This document shows, piece by piece, positions 9,558 to 18,893 of a stretch of DNA of 64,000 nucleotides. A model generated the notes under the pieces. It saw only the letters and a program-made list of their open reading frames with translations, was not told the DNA's origin and searched no databases. The translations under genes were made by a program, and so were the position numbers. This DNA comes from Alteromonas macleodii ATCC 27126 (GTDB taxonomy: Bacteria; Pseudomonadota; Gammaproteobacteria; Enterobacterales; Alteromonadaceae). The stretch lies in assembly GCF_000172635.2 (NCBI RefSeq), contig NC_018632.1:3472001-3536000 (forward strand). The letters are read 5' to 3'. Position 1 is the first letter of the stretch; every line of letters begins with the position of its first letter.

Positions 9558-10340
9558 TTAAGCCAACGGCTCTATACGTAATGTTTCTTCTTCTAAATAT
9601 ACTTGTGCAGGTTTCTTCCAGCATTCACCTTTTACGGTTTCGTGCATAATGAATTGCCCTGCAATTGAAATAAGTTCCGCGTCTAACGACTGGCAAAATA
9701 CACGGGCTCCCGTATTGCCTTTTACGCCTGCCAACGCGCGGCCGCGCAGGGTGCCGTAAACATGAATATTACCATCGGCAAGCAGCTCAGCCCCCTCGCT
9801 TACAGAAGCCGTTACCACCAAGTCTCCGCCTTCGGCATAGACTTGCTGACCAGAACGTACCGGACGGTTAATTACTTTGGCAGGTTTGAGCGTGGTTGCG
9901 GCTGCAGGAGCCGGTTCACTTTTTGGCGGCGCTGAAACGGTTTGATCTTGTTGTGCGGTTTGAGACGGGTTTTCGCCGCTTCCGTTATTGTTTTCACTAC
10001 CATTCGCTTTGTTCGAACGAAGTGCGCTGTCTGTAAATTTGCTTTGGCTTACATCGGCTAACCCCAAATCATTGATGGTGGGCTTCAGCTCTGCCACCTC
10101 ACCTTTCACGGCCATGGGCTGTAATTGCAATCGACGACATAGCGCCACCAGCAGCTCGAACTCTGTAGCAGATAAAGGCTTTATCAAATGTAAAATCAGT
10201 GAGGAACGGGTAAAGAACTGCGGCGCGCTCGCGACCTTCTGAGATAACTGAGCTTCAAAATTATCTGGCTCAAAATCTATTACTTCTAACACAATACTGG
10301 TGAGCGTAGTGCCCTTCATGCGAAAGCAAGTTTCTGTCAT
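9558..10340 (-). CDS. minC: MinC, septum-site determining protein
   Basis: Inhibitor of FtsZ polymerisation brought to the membrane by MinD. 260 residues from the ATG at 10340, which has GGGAAG eight bases upstream; an in-frame ATG at 10391 would add an atypical N-terminus. The N-terminal FtsZ-binding domain ([15 protein letters not shown] to about residue 105) is joined to the C-terminal beta-helix domain by a low-complexity linker rich in Ser, Asn, Gln, Pro and Ala. The second domain begins [17 protein letters not shown] and includes the MinC signature [16 protein letters not shown]. First gene of the operon. Confidence 0.96.
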   Translation of the reverse strand: MTETCFRMKGTTLTSIVLEVIDFEPDNFEAQLSQKVASAPQFFTRSSLILHLIKPLSATEFELLVALCRRLQLQPMAVKGEVAELKPTINDLGLADVSQSKFTDSALRSNKANGSENNNGSGENPSQTAQQDQTVSAPPKSEPAPAAATTLKPAKVINRPVRSGQQVYAEGGDLVVTASVSEGAELLADGNIHVYGTLRGRALAGVKGNTGARVFCQSLDAELISIAGQFIMHETVKGECWKKPAQVYLEEETLRIEPLA

Positions 10341-10640
10341 TTTTTCTTCCCGAAAAGGCGTCACTTTCCTCATAGCAATTAGCCATGACAATAAGCAAAA
10401 CCTATTAGCGCTAGTGTCTGTTGCTGTCTTACGCAGCTATACAATTTATTTATTGCGTCACTGTATCAAAAATCCCGTTCGCATACAGCAACTGTATACC
10501 GGTTAAAACACGTTTTACCCTGATAATAACCCTAGAACAAGCCAAGAACGTGCCAATCGTTGAGCAGTTTTTAATCAAGCGTGGATCATGCGAGTTTTTA
10601 GTGCGTCCTGTTTGTATACAAACATCTCTTTCACCACAAA

Positions 10641-10667
10641 AAAAGTGCGATCGTAGATCGCACTTTT
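10641..10667 (-). terminator. Terminator of fumC
   Basis: A twelve-base perfect stem AAAAGTGCGATC / GATCGCACTTTT with a three-base loop and A/T tails on both sides, 27 bases beyond the fumC stop. It could work in both directions. Confidence 0.85.
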
Positions 10668-10693
10668 TATCATCTTCGTTCTCTCACAGCGCT

Positions 10694-12067
10694 TTAAGGT
10701 GTGGTAAGTTTTTTCGGGTCTAGTAGTGATTCTAGCTCGCCTCTGGGGATATCTGTCATCGCTTCAGCCACATCAATAACAGGCTTGTTTTCTTTGTAGG
10801 CTGTTTTTGCTATTTCTGCGGCTTTAGCATAGCCAATAACAGGGTTGAGCGCGGTGACGAGCACGGGGTTTCTGTAAAGCGCAGCTTCAATGTTATCTTG
10901 ATTTACAGTAAAGCCCTCGATCGCCTGCTCGCCGATTAGCGTCGCACTGTTGGTCATTAGCGACAGACTTGAAAGCAAATTGCTGGCAATCATTGGTAGC
11001 ATTACATTTAACTCAAAATTCCCAGACTGCCCACCTACGGTAATCGCCGTATCGTTACCTATTACCTGTGCTGAAGCCATCGCCACTGCTTCCGGAATAA
11101 CCGGGTTTACCTTGCCGGGCATAATCGATGAACCTGGCTGTAGCGCAGGCAGCGCAATCTCACCTAAACCAGCCAAAGGCCCAGAATTCATCCAGCGCAA
11201 GTCATTAGCAATTTTCATGAGGGTGACGGCTAAACTTTTTGTCGCACCGGAAAGCGTCACTGCTGTGTCTTGAGAGCCAATCAATGCAAAGAAATTGTCA
11301 GCGGGCTTAAACACAATGTCGGTCAGCTCCCCTAGCGCATCTGAAAATGTCGTAGCAAAATCCGCATGGGCGTTTACACCTGTTCCCACGGCAGTGCCTC
11401 CTTGGGCAAGGGTTTGAATAGCTGGCTGCACAGCGCGCAGGGTTTTAATCTGCTGCTTAAGCTGAGAAGCCCAAGCCAGTAAGCTTTGATCCATGCCTAC
11501 AGGCATCGCATCCATGAGATGAGTGCGTCCGGTTTTGCAGTATTGCGCTACCGACTTTGCTTTAACTTCAATAGTACGAACTAAACTTTCAACGGCCGGT
11601 ATAAGCTCGTTTGACAATGCAATAGCCGCGCTAACATGAATGGTGGTAGGGATCACATCATTTGAACTTTGCCCGTAATTTACATGATCATTCGGATGAA
11701 CCTCTTCGCTAGAATAACGAGAGGCTAAGCGAGCAATGACCTCGTTGGCGTTCATGTTTGTGCTGGTGCCTGAACCAGTCTGAAATATATCAACGGGAAA
11801 ATGCTGCATCACATCATCAAGTGCCAACAGCTCATCACAGGCTTTAACTATCGCTTGGCCGCGATCTTTATCCAGCACTTTGAGTTTCATGTTGGCTTGT
11901 GCTGCGGCTTTTTTTACTGTAATCAACGCGCGTACGAAGGCTTCAGGCATGCGCTGCCCGCTTACAGGGAAGTTTTGAATGGCACGCTGAGTTTGCGCGC
12001 CGTAGAGTGCATTTTCGGGGACCTGTAGCTCGCCCATACTGTCGCGTTCTGTGCGTGTTGCTGTCAT
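10694..12067 (-). CDS. fumC: Class II fumarate hydratase
   Basis: Iron-independent fumarase of the TCA cycle, converting fumarate to L-malate; cytosolic homotetramer, 457 residues. The fumarase/aspartase superfamily signature GSSIMPGKVNPV is present, with its catalytic Ser. TGSGTSTNMNANEV, the NYGQSSNDVIPT block and the GRTHLMDAMPV block are the other conserved regions. Because it lacks iron-sulfur cysteines, such enzymes often replace class I fumarases under oxidative or iron-poor conditions; no regulatory site was recognised here. Monocistronic with its own terminator. Confidence 0.96.
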   Translation of the reverse strand: MTATRTERDSMGELQVPENALYGAQTQRAIQNFPVSGQRMPEAFVRALITVKKAAAQANMKLKVLDKDRGQAIVKACDELLALDDVMQHFPVDIFQTGSGTSTNMNANEVIARLASRYSSEEVHPNDHVNYGQSSNDVIPTTIHVSAAIALSNELIPAVESLVRTIEVKAKSVAQYCKTGRTHLMDAMPVGMDQSLLAWASQLKQQIKTLRAVQPAIQTLAQGGTAVGTGVNAHADFATTFSDALGELTDIVFKPADNFFALIGSQDTAVTLSGATKSLAVTLMKIANDLRWMNSGPLAGLGEIALPALQPGSSIMPGKVNPVIPEAVAMASAQVIGNDTAITVGGQSGNFELNVMLPMIASNLLSSLSLMTNSATLIGEQAIEGFTVNQDNIEAALYRNPVLVTALNPVIGYAKAAEIAKTAYKENKPVIDVAEAMTDIPRGELESLLDPKKLTTP

Positions 12068-12220
12068 GACTCGTATCCTTGTGTTGATATAGCTAGTTTT
12101 TCGGCGTGGTTGCCACGCTTTTATCAGAATCCTATTAGGGCTAGTGGCATTAGAAAACTAGGCCCTAGTAAGTGAATTATAAAAAATGGTGCACTAGCGC
12201 TTGCAGACCTTTGCTATACA

Positions 12221-12559
12221 TCAAAGATCAACAGGCTCTCTGGTGTTCATGTCTATTTTTATTCTCGCAAGCGCAATTCGATCACTCTCGTTACACGCGT
12301 AGCGCTCAGCTTTAAGCAACGGCTTGTACAAATGCTCTAAACAACTATGCCGCCATTGCTGACTGACCTGCGGATCGCACAGGGTTTCATAAAGCACCTC
12401 AACCGCATTTTTATAGATAGAAAATTTGTCTTTATCACTTGGCAATAAGTTGGCAACGAAAGTTACGCCATCTAGATAGTTTCTTAAAAGCGTTGAGTTC
12501 AGCTCATTGTCGTTGTATCCAAATCGAACGTGTTGAACTGCATTTCGTATCGAAGACAT
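12221..12559 (-). CDS. Uncharacterised small protein beside a Fur-box-like site
   Basis: 112-residue soluble protein that I do not recognise. It is predicted mainly helical, with no signal peptide or membrane segment. Notable stretches are HVRFGYNDNELNSTLLRNYLDGV and a pair of cysteines (ETLCDP, RHSCLEH), plus a third in RYACNE. I chose the ATG at 12559 because AAGGG lies six bases upstream, although in-frame ATGs at 12565 and 12586 exist. It diverges from azurin, and the Fur-box-like sequence between the two genes may control it. Iron-related function is inference from the site only. Confidence 0.6.
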   Translation of the reverse strand: MSSIRNAVQHVRFGYNDNELNSTLLRNYLDGVTFVANLLPSDKDKFSIYKNAVEVLYETLCDPQVSQQWRHSCLEHLYKPLLKAERYACNESDRIALARIKIDMNTREPVDL

Positions 12560-12632
12560 GTGCATCCCTTGTGCGTGAAAAAACAAAAAAGCTCGATGTA
12601 CATAAAAGCCCTTTCTTTATATACCACTCAAT

Positions 12633-12651
12633 ATAAATGATAATCGTTAGC
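12633..12651. promoter_or_regulatory. Fur-box-like operator between the small gene and azurin
   Basis: ATAAATGATAATCGTTAGC matches 14 of 19 positions of the Fur consensus GATAATGATAATCATTATC, including the central core. It lies 74 bases upstream of the small minus-strand gene and 99 bases upstream of azurin, so it could repress either or both in iron-replete cells. Confidence 0.5.
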
Positions 12652-12749
12652 ATTTACAATGATCCAGTGCTATTCTTTTTCGTAAAGAAAATTGGATCTT
12701 CCAATTCCACCGATAGGTGAAGTTAACCAAAATTCAAAGGACATTATTT

Positions 12750-13199
12750 ATGATCAAGAAGTTACTTGGTGGCACAGCCCTTTTTCTTATGGCCTCTGGT
12801 GCATTTGCTAACGAATGCGAAGTGACTGTGGAATCAAACGACGCCATGCAATTCAATACGTCGAACGTTGTTATCCCGGCGAGTTGTAGCGAGTTTACCG
12901 TGACTTTAAAGCACACAGGTCAGTTACCTAAACAAGCCATGGGCCATAACTGGGTGATGACAACAAAAGCCAACGGACAAGCAGTGGCAACAGACGGTAT
13001 GAGTGCGGGTTTAGACAACAATTACGTTAAGCCAGACGATGAGCGCGTAATTGGCGCGACTGACATTATTGGCGGCGGTGAACAAACTTCTACGACCTTT
13101 TCTGTTGAAGGGTTAAGCAAAGATGAAGAATACATGTTTTTCTGCTCGTTCCCTGGTCACATCGGCATCATGAAAGGCACAGTTACGCTTTCGAGCTAA
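12750..13199 (+). CDS. azu: Azurin (periplasmic blue copper protein)
   Basis: 149-residue precursor of a type 1 copper electron carrier. The signal peptide MIKKLLGGTALFLMASGAFA is followed by mature NECEVTVESNDAMQFN, the classic azurin N-terminus with one disulfide cysteine. Copper ligands are visible: His in MGHNWVM, then Cys, His and Met in FFCSFPGHIGIMKG. The ATG at 12750 is preferred over 12717 because AAAGG is nine bases upstream and because it starts the signal peptide. It probably passes electrons between periplasmic redox partners such as peroxidases or oxidases; no partner is adjacent. A Fur-like site lies upstream. Confidence 0.95.
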   Translation: MIKKLLGGTALFLMASGAFANECEVTVESNDAMQFNTSNVVIPASCSEFTVTLKHTGQLPKQAMGHNWVMTTKANGQAVATDGMSAGLDNNYVKPDDERVIGATDIIGGGEQTSTTFSVEGLSKDEEYMFFCSFPGHIGIMKGTVTLSS

Positions 13200-13214
13200 G
13201 GCGTTGCGAAAACT

Positions 13215-13238
13215 AGGCGTGCTTAACTAGGCACGCCT
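13215..13238 (+). terminator. Hairpin after azurin
   Basis: An eight-base perfect stem AGGCGTGC / GCACGCCT with an eight-base loop lies 15 bases after the azurin stop. There is no T-run, so termination may be partial, with read-through into the downstream exporter gene. Confidence 0.5.
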
Positions 13239-13275
13239 TAAACATGGATAACAGTAGGTCGAGGGTGTAGTTGTA

Positions 13276-14511
13276 ATGGATACGGCGTCTCACACATCAA
13301 AAAGCGCTAAGGCGGTGGTCCGGTATAAGCACTTACCTTCTTTTACTAGCGCCCTATTAAGAAACGTTTTTTTTCCTCACTTAACCAATAAGCGGCTGTT
13401 GATGCCGCTGTTTATAGCCATTCTTCTTACTTATGACAGCACCCGTGCGGTTACCTTATCGGTGTTGTCAGATGCATTTTTTCAAGTGGCAGCGTTTGTA
13501 TATGCATCGCTTGCGCTTTATTACGTCGCCACGTTGCGCGTTTCGGCCGAAGCCATTGGTAATTATATGAAAGCGCACCCTGTACATGAGGTAGGATTAT
13601 CTGCCCTACTTGGTGCTATGCCAGGCTGCGGCGGTGCTATTATCGTTGTCACTCAGTACACGCGAGGTGTGACAAGCTTTGGAGCCGTGGTAGCAGTGCT
13701 AACCAGCACTATGGGCGATGCCGCATTTCTGTTACTCGCCCAAGCACCGTTAGATGCCTTAACCGTAATGGCCGTCAGCGTCACGGTGGGTGCAATGACG
13801 GGGCTAGTGGTCAATAAATTTCATAATTACCAGGCTCCTGAAGCCGATGGTGCGCTCCAACAATCGCAAACCTGTGATAAACCCAAAACAGTAAGCCACA
13901 AAGCCATATCACTTTCTAAAGTATTCTGGATGATTGCGAGCTTACCCTCGTTGGCGATTGCGCTTGGTTTGGCCTTTCAACTTCCCGTACACAGTTACCT
14001 TGCTATCAGTGAAAGTACGCTAACGCTGATTGGTGCCGCGTTATGTATTTCGAGCCTTGGACTATGGTCTTTGTGTGGTTTGGGAAGCGGATACGCTTCG
14101 ATTACGAAAGAGGATTTAATTCCGCCTCCGCCTAAATGGCAAGAGAAAGCCGCACTAGACACTCAATTTGTATTGGCATGGGTAGTACTCGCGTTTCTTA
14201 TGTTCGAGCTGTCTGTTGTCTGGTTTGGGCTAGACATTGCAGGGCTGCTTCAATCCATGGGCCCCGGCTTAGTTGGCCTGGCGATCATCATCGGGTTCTT
14301 ACCTGGTTGCGGTCCGCAGATATTGGTAACCAGCTTATACCTTAATGGCGCAGTTCCGTTTTCAGCACAACTTGGCAATGCAATAAGTAATGACGGCGAC
14401 GCGTTGTTTCCCGCCATTGCGCTCTCACCCAAAGCAGCGCTTATTGCCACAGTGTACTCTGCTATTCCTGCGTTTCTTGTGGGTTATGGCTACTGGTATT
14501 TGTTTGAATAA
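13276..14511 (+). CDS. Putative 10-TM heavy-metal exporter (ArsP_2-like)
   Basis: 411-residue polytopic inner-membrane protein resembling the 'putative 10TM heavy-metal exporter' family (also annotated as putative manganese transporter). It is an inverted or tandem duplication: GAMPGCGGAIIVVTQY in the first half matches GFLPGCGPQILVTSLY in the second, each with a Pro-Gly-Cys-Gly turn in a membrane segment. Each is followed by a matching block, FGAVVAVLTSTMGDAAFLL and FSAQLGNAISNDGDALFPA, with an acidic residue in the membrane. The halves are joined by a hydrophilic loop around residues 180-210. It lies 76 bases behind azurin. The substrate is unproven; the conserved Cys pair suggests a soft metal. 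Confidence 0.75.
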   Translation: MDTASHTSKSAKAVVRYKHLPSFTSALLRNVFFPHLTNKRLLMPLFIAILLTYDSTRAVTLSVLSDAFFQVAAFVYASLALYYVATLRVSAEAIGNYMKAHPVHEVGLSALLGAMPGCGGAIIVVTQYTRGVTSFGAVVAVLTSTMGDAAFLLLAQAPLDALTVMAVSVTVGAMTGLVVNKFHNYQAPEADGALQQSQTCDKPKTVSHKAISLSKVFWMIASLPSLAIALGLAFQLPVHSYLAISESTLTLIGAALCISSLGLWSLCGLGSGYASITKEDLIPPPPKWQEKAALDTQFVLAWVVLAFLMFELSVVWFGLDIAGLLQSMGPGLVGLAIIIGFLPGCGPQILVTSLYLNGAVPFSAQLGNAISNDGDALFPAIALSPKAALIATVYSAIPAFLVGYGYWYLFE

Positions 14512-14569
14512 AGCTTTCGATGCGTTAAAAGGTTGAATTAACGGATAGGCTAGCGCTGCCCCACAGCGA

Positions 14570-15277
14570 TTACTCTATTTCGACAGAAAGCGCTTCATTC
14601 CACGGCACGCTTATCTCATAGTTGCCTTTACGGGTTTTGTATTGATAGACCGTTGTAGAAAAACTAATGGATTCGGGGTTTATATCTTCCTCGATAGTGA
14701 GAGTTACGTTAACGGCTTGGAAAAAGCGAAAGCGGTATTTGATATCTTCTGCCAGCAGGCTCGATTCGCCCGATTTCAGCGTGAGCGCTTCACCGTTTCG
14801 CTGACCGACTACGGCAATATCTAAACTGCCATTTATCACTGCTTTTTGCTGTTTAGACTGCAACAGAACCAATCTAAGTTGATAGGTATTGTCACTTAAC
14901 TTAAAAACTTCTACCCCTTCAATGGCAAAACCTTCGTCGGTTTTCTCAGGCGCCACGACGCGTTCATAGAAACTCAGTAATTCTTGTTGTGCCTCTAGTT
15001 CTTTTTTCTGTTCGCCTAACGTATTGGTAATGCTCTCCGTCTCGAGCGTGGCAAGCTCCATGGCGACTTCCAGCTGATTCACTTTGGTAGTAAGCGCATG
15101 ATTTTCTTCAGACAAAATAGCAATAGTTTCTTGCTGAGCCTGTACTTTCTTGCTGTCACCTTCGTCAATAATTCGCGCTAGCTTATAGCCGAACCCAACC
15201 ATGGCAAACATAATAAGCGCCACTAACAGTGTCCACTTGTAGTTGCCTAAAACTTCTTTTAACTGATCTGTCGTCAT
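14570..15277 (-). CDS. DUF6776-like membrane protein with coiled coil
   Basis: About 235 residues. A single N-terminal membrane anchor (WTLLVALIMFAMVGFGYKLA) is followed by a long coiled coil (roughly residues 45-105, rich in Glu, Gln and Leu heptads). A beta-rich C-terminal domain follows, with VEVFKLSDNTYQLRLVLLQS and GSLDIAVVGQRNGE. This layout fits the DUF6776 family of gammaproteobacterial inner-membrane proteins exposed to the periplasm. The start is uncertain: the ATG at 15277 gives a compact N-terminus, and an in-frame GTG at 15301 is the alternative. Function unknown. Confidence 0.7.
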   Translation of the reverse strand: MTTDQLKEVLGNYKWTLLVALIMFAMVGFGYKLARIIDEGDSKKVQAQQETIAILSEENHALTTKVNQLEVAMELATLETESITNTLGEQKKELEAQQELLSFYERVVAPEKTDEGFAIEGVEVFKLSDNTYQLRLVLLQSKQQKAVINGSLDIAVVGQRNGEALTLKSGESSLLAEDIKYRFRFFQAVNVTLTIEEDINPESISFSTTVYQYKTRKGNYEISVPWNEALSVEIE

Positions 15278-15383
15278 GATATCTACATCAACAAAAAACA
15301 CCGTGCGCTAAGGCGCTCTAAACATTATGAATTTTAGGTGTTTATGGTAAGCTTCTTTTTACGTTAATCTACTGTACCACAAC

Positions 15384-17060
15384 ATGCGCTTGCAGGCTTT
15401 AAGAGAGGAAGTAGCTCATCCACGCACATCCATTCAGTTGTGCATGCTGGGCATTGTAGGGGGAACCTGCGCGGCGCTTATCATTATACTGTTTCGGCTG
15501 TGCGTAGAATGGCTACAAGAAACAGGCGTTTCGTCGCTTCAGTCGGTGCTTACCTATGACTGGTTAGTTTGGCTTATCATGCCATTTATCAGTGTAGGGT
15601 TAATTCTATTTATCGCCTTTCTTACGGGCTTCAAGCACTACCGTTTAGGTATTCCCTTCGTTATTCATCGAGTGAAGTACTATTACGGTCATATTCCATT
15701 TAGAACCACCATTAACCAGTTCTTTGGGGGCATGCTAGCCCTGGCCGGCGGTTTCGTTGTCGGTCGAGAAGGCCCTTCCGTTCATTTAGGCGCGTCAGGC
15801 AGTAGTTTCTTAGGGCAATGGCTTCGCTTGCCCTACAACAGTATTCGAATACTTGCAGGCTGCGGCATTGCGGCAGGGATCTCCGCATCCTTCAACACCC
15901 CGTTTGCTGCCGTAATATTCGTGATGGAAGTGGTACTTAGGGAATACAAAATACATATTTTTGTTCCTGTCATGCTGGCTGCTGCCTGTGGCTCGGTGCT
16001 CACTCGCATTGTATTTGGAGAAGTAAACGAGCTTTCGTTTTTATCGTTTAATGCATTTAGCCAGTGGATGTATTTTTACTTGGTGCTGCTAGGCATTCTG
16101 TTGGGCATGCTGGCCGTTTTATTCAATAGCCAGCTTATGCGGGTGATGACGTGGTTCAGGCCGGTTTCCATGGTGTGGCGTTTAATACTTGCTGCGCTAA
16201 TTACCGGTACCATTGGTATGTTTATACCTGAAGCCCTTGGCGCCAACTTTATCGATGTTGAGCACTTATTTGATAGCTCCCCCGGCGCGCTGCTGTTGGT
16301 TTCTACTTTGGTGTTTAAAGTTATCTTGGCGGTATTTGCTATTGGCCTCGGTATTCCAGGAGGGATCATTGGCCCAGTGATGGTTATTGGCATGCTTGCT
16401 GGCGCCGTACTTTTATTACCACTGTCGTACTTTATTGACGTACCCGAATTTACCAACAGCTTCGCCCTGTTAGGCATAGCAGGCATGTTGACCGCAGTAT
16501 TGCACGCGCCTCTTGCAGCGCTTTCCGCGGTTATGGAACTATCGTACAGCCCGCAAATTATTCTACCAGCCATGTTGGTAATTGTGCCTGCTTACGTGAC
16601 TTCTACGCAGTTCTTTGGCAACCGCTCTATTTTCATACGCCAGCTTGATTATCAAAATCTCCCTTACGCTATCTCGTCTATTCGTGAAGCACTTGAGAAA
16701 ACGGGCGTACTTGCAGCGATGAATACCGAGTACAAGCTATTTCACGATGCGCCGGAGCAAGCGTTAATTAACTACTTAGAAAGCGATCCAACAAAAATTG
16801 TCATTCAGAAGTTAAAATTTGAAATAGATGTACAGTATAAGCTGGTCCAATACAATGTGAGTTTGGAACACGATGCAACAGCGTTAAACTATTACGAAAT
16901 GGAAGGTATTAGCGCGCAGTCTACGCTGCACGAAGTATACGAACACCTTAAAAACTCGCGCTCTGGCGCAGTTTATATTTACGATCAGGAGCTAAACGAT
17001 ATTATTGGCGTAGTAACGTGGAATATCTTACAAAGCTTCTTACAAAAGGCTCATTATTAG
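15384..17060 (+). CDS. CLC-family chloride channel/antiporter with C-terminal CBS domain
   Basis: 558-residue CLC protein of the inner membrane. The gating-glutamate motif is VVGREGPSVHLGASGS, and the second filter region is GIPGGIIGPVMVIGM. The motif that should read GSGIP reads YRLGIPF, so the central Ser that coordinates chloride in E. coli ClcA is replaced by Leu. About ten membrane helices occupy residues 20-400. The cytoplasmic tail (about 400-558) contains at least one CBS half (ISAQSTLHEVYEHLKNSRSGAVYIYD), suggesting nucleotide control. hemJ begins one base after its stop, so the two are co-transcribed. Whether it is a channel or a proton-coupled antiporter cannot be told. Confidence 0.9.
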   Translation: MRLQALREEVAHPRTSIQLCMLGIVGGTCAALIIILFRLCVEWLQETGVSSLQSVLTYDWLVWLIMPFISVGLILFIAFLTGFKHYRLGIPFVIHRVKYYYGHIPFRTTINQFFGGMLALAGGFVVGREGPSVHLGASGSSFLGQWLRLPYNSIRILAGCGIAAGISASFNTPFAAVIFVMEVVLREYKIHIFVPVMLAAACGSVLTRIVFGEVNELSFLSFNAFSQWMYFYLVLLGILLGMLAVLFNSQLMRVMTWFRPVSMVWRLILAALITGTIGMFIPEALGANFIDVEHLFDSSPGALLLVSTLVFKVILAVFAIGLGIPGGIIGPVMVIGMLAGAVLLLPLSYFIDVPEFTNSFALLGIAGMLTAVLHAPLAALSAVMELSYSPQIILPAMLVIVPAYVTSTQFFGNRSIFIRQLDYQNLPYAISSIREALEKTGVLAAMNTEYKLFHDAPEQALINYLESDPTKIVIQKLKFEIDVQYKLVQYNVSLEHDATALNYYEMEGISAQSTLHEVYEHLKNSRSGAVYIYDQELNDIIGVVTWNILQSFLQKAHY

Positions 17061-17061
17061 T

Positions 17062-17490
17062 ATGTACATTTTATGGTTTAAAGCGCTGCACATCTTTTTC
17101 ATGCTGGCTTGGATGGCAGGGCTTTTCTATTTACCGCGACTTTTCGTGTATCACGCGACAACGAAATCTCAAGTGGTAAAAGACGAATTTAAGGTCATGG
17201 AGCGCCGCCTGTGGTTCTTTGTTACTCCATTCGCCTTGTTAACTCTGGCATTCGGCGTTGCGCTTATTGTCAGCTATGGTGGAACTTGGTTTAAAATGTC
17301 GGGGTGGCTTCATATAAAGTTGCTGCTGCTTCTTGCTATTTACGGCTATCACTTCTATTTGTTTAAGTTAATGAAGCAATTTGCACGCGACGAAAATAGA
17401 CACTCTCCGCGCTTTTATCGCTTTTTAAATGAAGCGCCGGTGCTTATCATTCTCGCCATCGTTTGCCTGGCTGTGGTAAAACCTTTATAA
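17062..17490 (+). CDS. hemJ: HemJ, protoporphyrinogen oxidase
   Basis: 142-residue inner-membrane protein that oxidises protoporphyrinogen IX to protoporphyrin IX, the penultimate step of heme synthesis, in bacteria lacking HemG or HemY. Four membrane helices are visible. The essential His is in WFKALHIFFMLAWMAGLFYLPR, and the conserved Lys is in GWLHIKLLLLLAIYGYH, which together define the family. Co-transcribed with the upstream CLC gene, with a one-base gap. Confidence 0.93.
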   Translation: MYILWFKALHIFFMLAWMAGLFYLPRLFVYHATTKSQVVKDEFKVMERRLWFFVTPFALLTLAFGVALIVSYGGTWFKMSGWLHIKLLLLLAIYGYHFYLFKLMKQFARDENRHSPRFYRFLNEAPVLIILAIVCLAVVKPL

Positions 17491-17686
17491 AAGTTTAAGC
17501 CAAACTAAATAGTAAAGGCGCACGTACAAAGTTATTGAAAAGTCAGTACTCAAGGAACCAGTACTGCTGTGTAGTGTGAGAAGTAATTTTAAGCTTGTTG
17601 TTGAGAGTGTTGTAAGCATTGCACATAGTCGCCCAGAACCTGCTGTTTCTCGGGTTTAACGAATTGTTTTTATCGGAATGCTATAC

Positions 17687-17878
17687 ATGGATGACAGTAA
17701 TCAACACCTCAAGCATTTGCTCAAACAGACAGACATTGCCTTTAAGGCGCTCATGAGGGAGCCTGCTTCACGGCTTCTTAACGAGCAATACGAAAAGGCA
17801 AAACTTGAACTAGACAGCTATACCGCTTCGCTTAAACACACGTTGAATCAACGGCATCAACAACAAAGACAGCGCTAA
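17687..17878 (+). CDS. Small uncharacterised helical protein
   Basis: 63 residues (MDDSNQHLKHLLKQTD to the Gln/Arg-rich tail), predicted as two amphipathic helices, with no membrane segment. The ATG at 17687 has CGGA ten bases upstream; the in-frame ATG at 17678 lies too close to that site. It is followed at once by a terminator whose stem overlaps the stop codon, which supports a real transcribed gene. No family recognised. Confidence 0.6.
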   Translation: MDDSNQHLKHLLKQTDIAFKALMREPASRLLNEQYEKAKLELDSYTASLKHTLNQRHQQQRQR

Positions 17879-17897
17879 TTTTGAATTAGCGTTTTTG
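17873..17897 (+). terminator. Terminator overlapping the stop of the small gene
   Basis: The perfect stem CGCTAATT / AATTAGCG with a three-base loop is followed by TTTTT; the TAA stop codon lies in the left arm. Confidence 0.85.
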
Positions 17898-17938
17898 TTT
17901 TTTGCTTCTCCTGCAGCTCCCAGTTATCAAGTTTTCCC

Positions 17939-18640
17939 CTAGGTTACTTTGTTGAAGGTTTCAAATTGATTGGGTAACGCGCCTGCTAGCTCCCCTGACA
18001 ACTTAGTGTAATCTGCCAGCACCGAAGGAAGCTGTTTAACAAGCATGTTTATATTACTTTCAAGCTGAGCAGCTTGTTTGTCGTTTCTGTAAGACAAGGC
18101 TAATTCAATATTAGCAAGCGTTGAGAAAAGCTTTAAACATCGAGACAGGCGAGCTTCTGCAGGTTCTGTTTTCTCAGGCTCGTTATCGTCACAGTCTTTC
18201 TTGTTCGCCTTACTTTTTTCTAAATGCTTTTCCCAATGGTTCCACGCATTTTGCCACACAGGTTCTAATTGCTTGTGCACGTGTAAAAGCCCATTTAGCC
18301 AGCTTTCGAGTTCTTTCGAAGGCCTCGTCGTTCCTTGCACCTCTATCGCAACGTTCAATTCACTAGGCATGGGCGACTTTTCTTGACGCATAAAATCCAA
18401 ATGCGCCCGCAGGCCATTCATTAATGTATCAGCAAGCTTATCTACATCTTTGTCTACAAGGTGGCTGTCACTAGACTGTATGAGCCACGGCATCCACTGT
18501 TCGGGCATGGGAATTTCTGGTGCGGAGGCAACGGCAAAGATCATTCCATCTACGTAATAAGCATCCGGAAGCACATTTTCGAAACTGGGAAGCGAAACAA
18601 TATCGCTGATTGTGTTTATTGGAAACCCATCTCTCACCAT
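17939..18640 (-). CDS. UPF0149/YecA-like family protein
   Basis: About 233 residues, cytosolic. The N-terminal part, PDAYYVDGMIFAVASAPEIPMPEQWMPWLI, matches the UPF0149/YecA family pattern (L-x-G-x-L-x-A/G followed by a proline-containing W-x-P segment). The rest is helical with an acidic low-complexity stretch (KKDCDDNEPEKTEPAE). I chose the ATG at 18640 because AGGATGGTA precedes it; an ATG two codons upstream has no room for a ribosome site. Monocistronic. Function unknown. Confidence 0.6.
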   Translation of the reverse strand: MVRDGFPINTISDIVSLPSFENVLPDAYYVDGMIFAVASAPEIPMPEQWMPWLIQSSDSHLVDKDVDKLADTLMNGLRAHLDFMRQEKSPMPSELNVAIEVQGTTRPSKELESWLNGLLHVHKQLEPVWQNAWNHWEKHLEKSKANKKDCDDNEPEKTEPAEARLSRCLKLFSTLANIELALSYRNDKQAAQLESNINMLVKQLPSVLADYTKLSGELAGALPNQFETFNKVT

Positions 18641-18893
18641 TACCATCCTATTTTAATTTGCGTTCTCTTTTATGAAACGGTAGTCTGCGCGGCCACTTTG
18701 TAGAGGGCATGTTTTGTAACCTTTTATCTACCCAAAATAATGGGAAATAAGGTAAAGAGTAAACAACAAACTTCTACACTGGGTACGCGACAATAGGTTT
18801 AAAACCAATCTGTTACTGTATTGGTTTAGCGGTACTGTTGCGTGCTCGCCTACCTATTGTCATGATAGCAAAACTTAACTAAGAGTCGTTGCA

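Noticed and set aside
16076..16573. 165-codon open frame antisense to the CLC gene
   Set aside because: Shadow of a membrane-protein gene; no ribosome site and no recognisable protein features.
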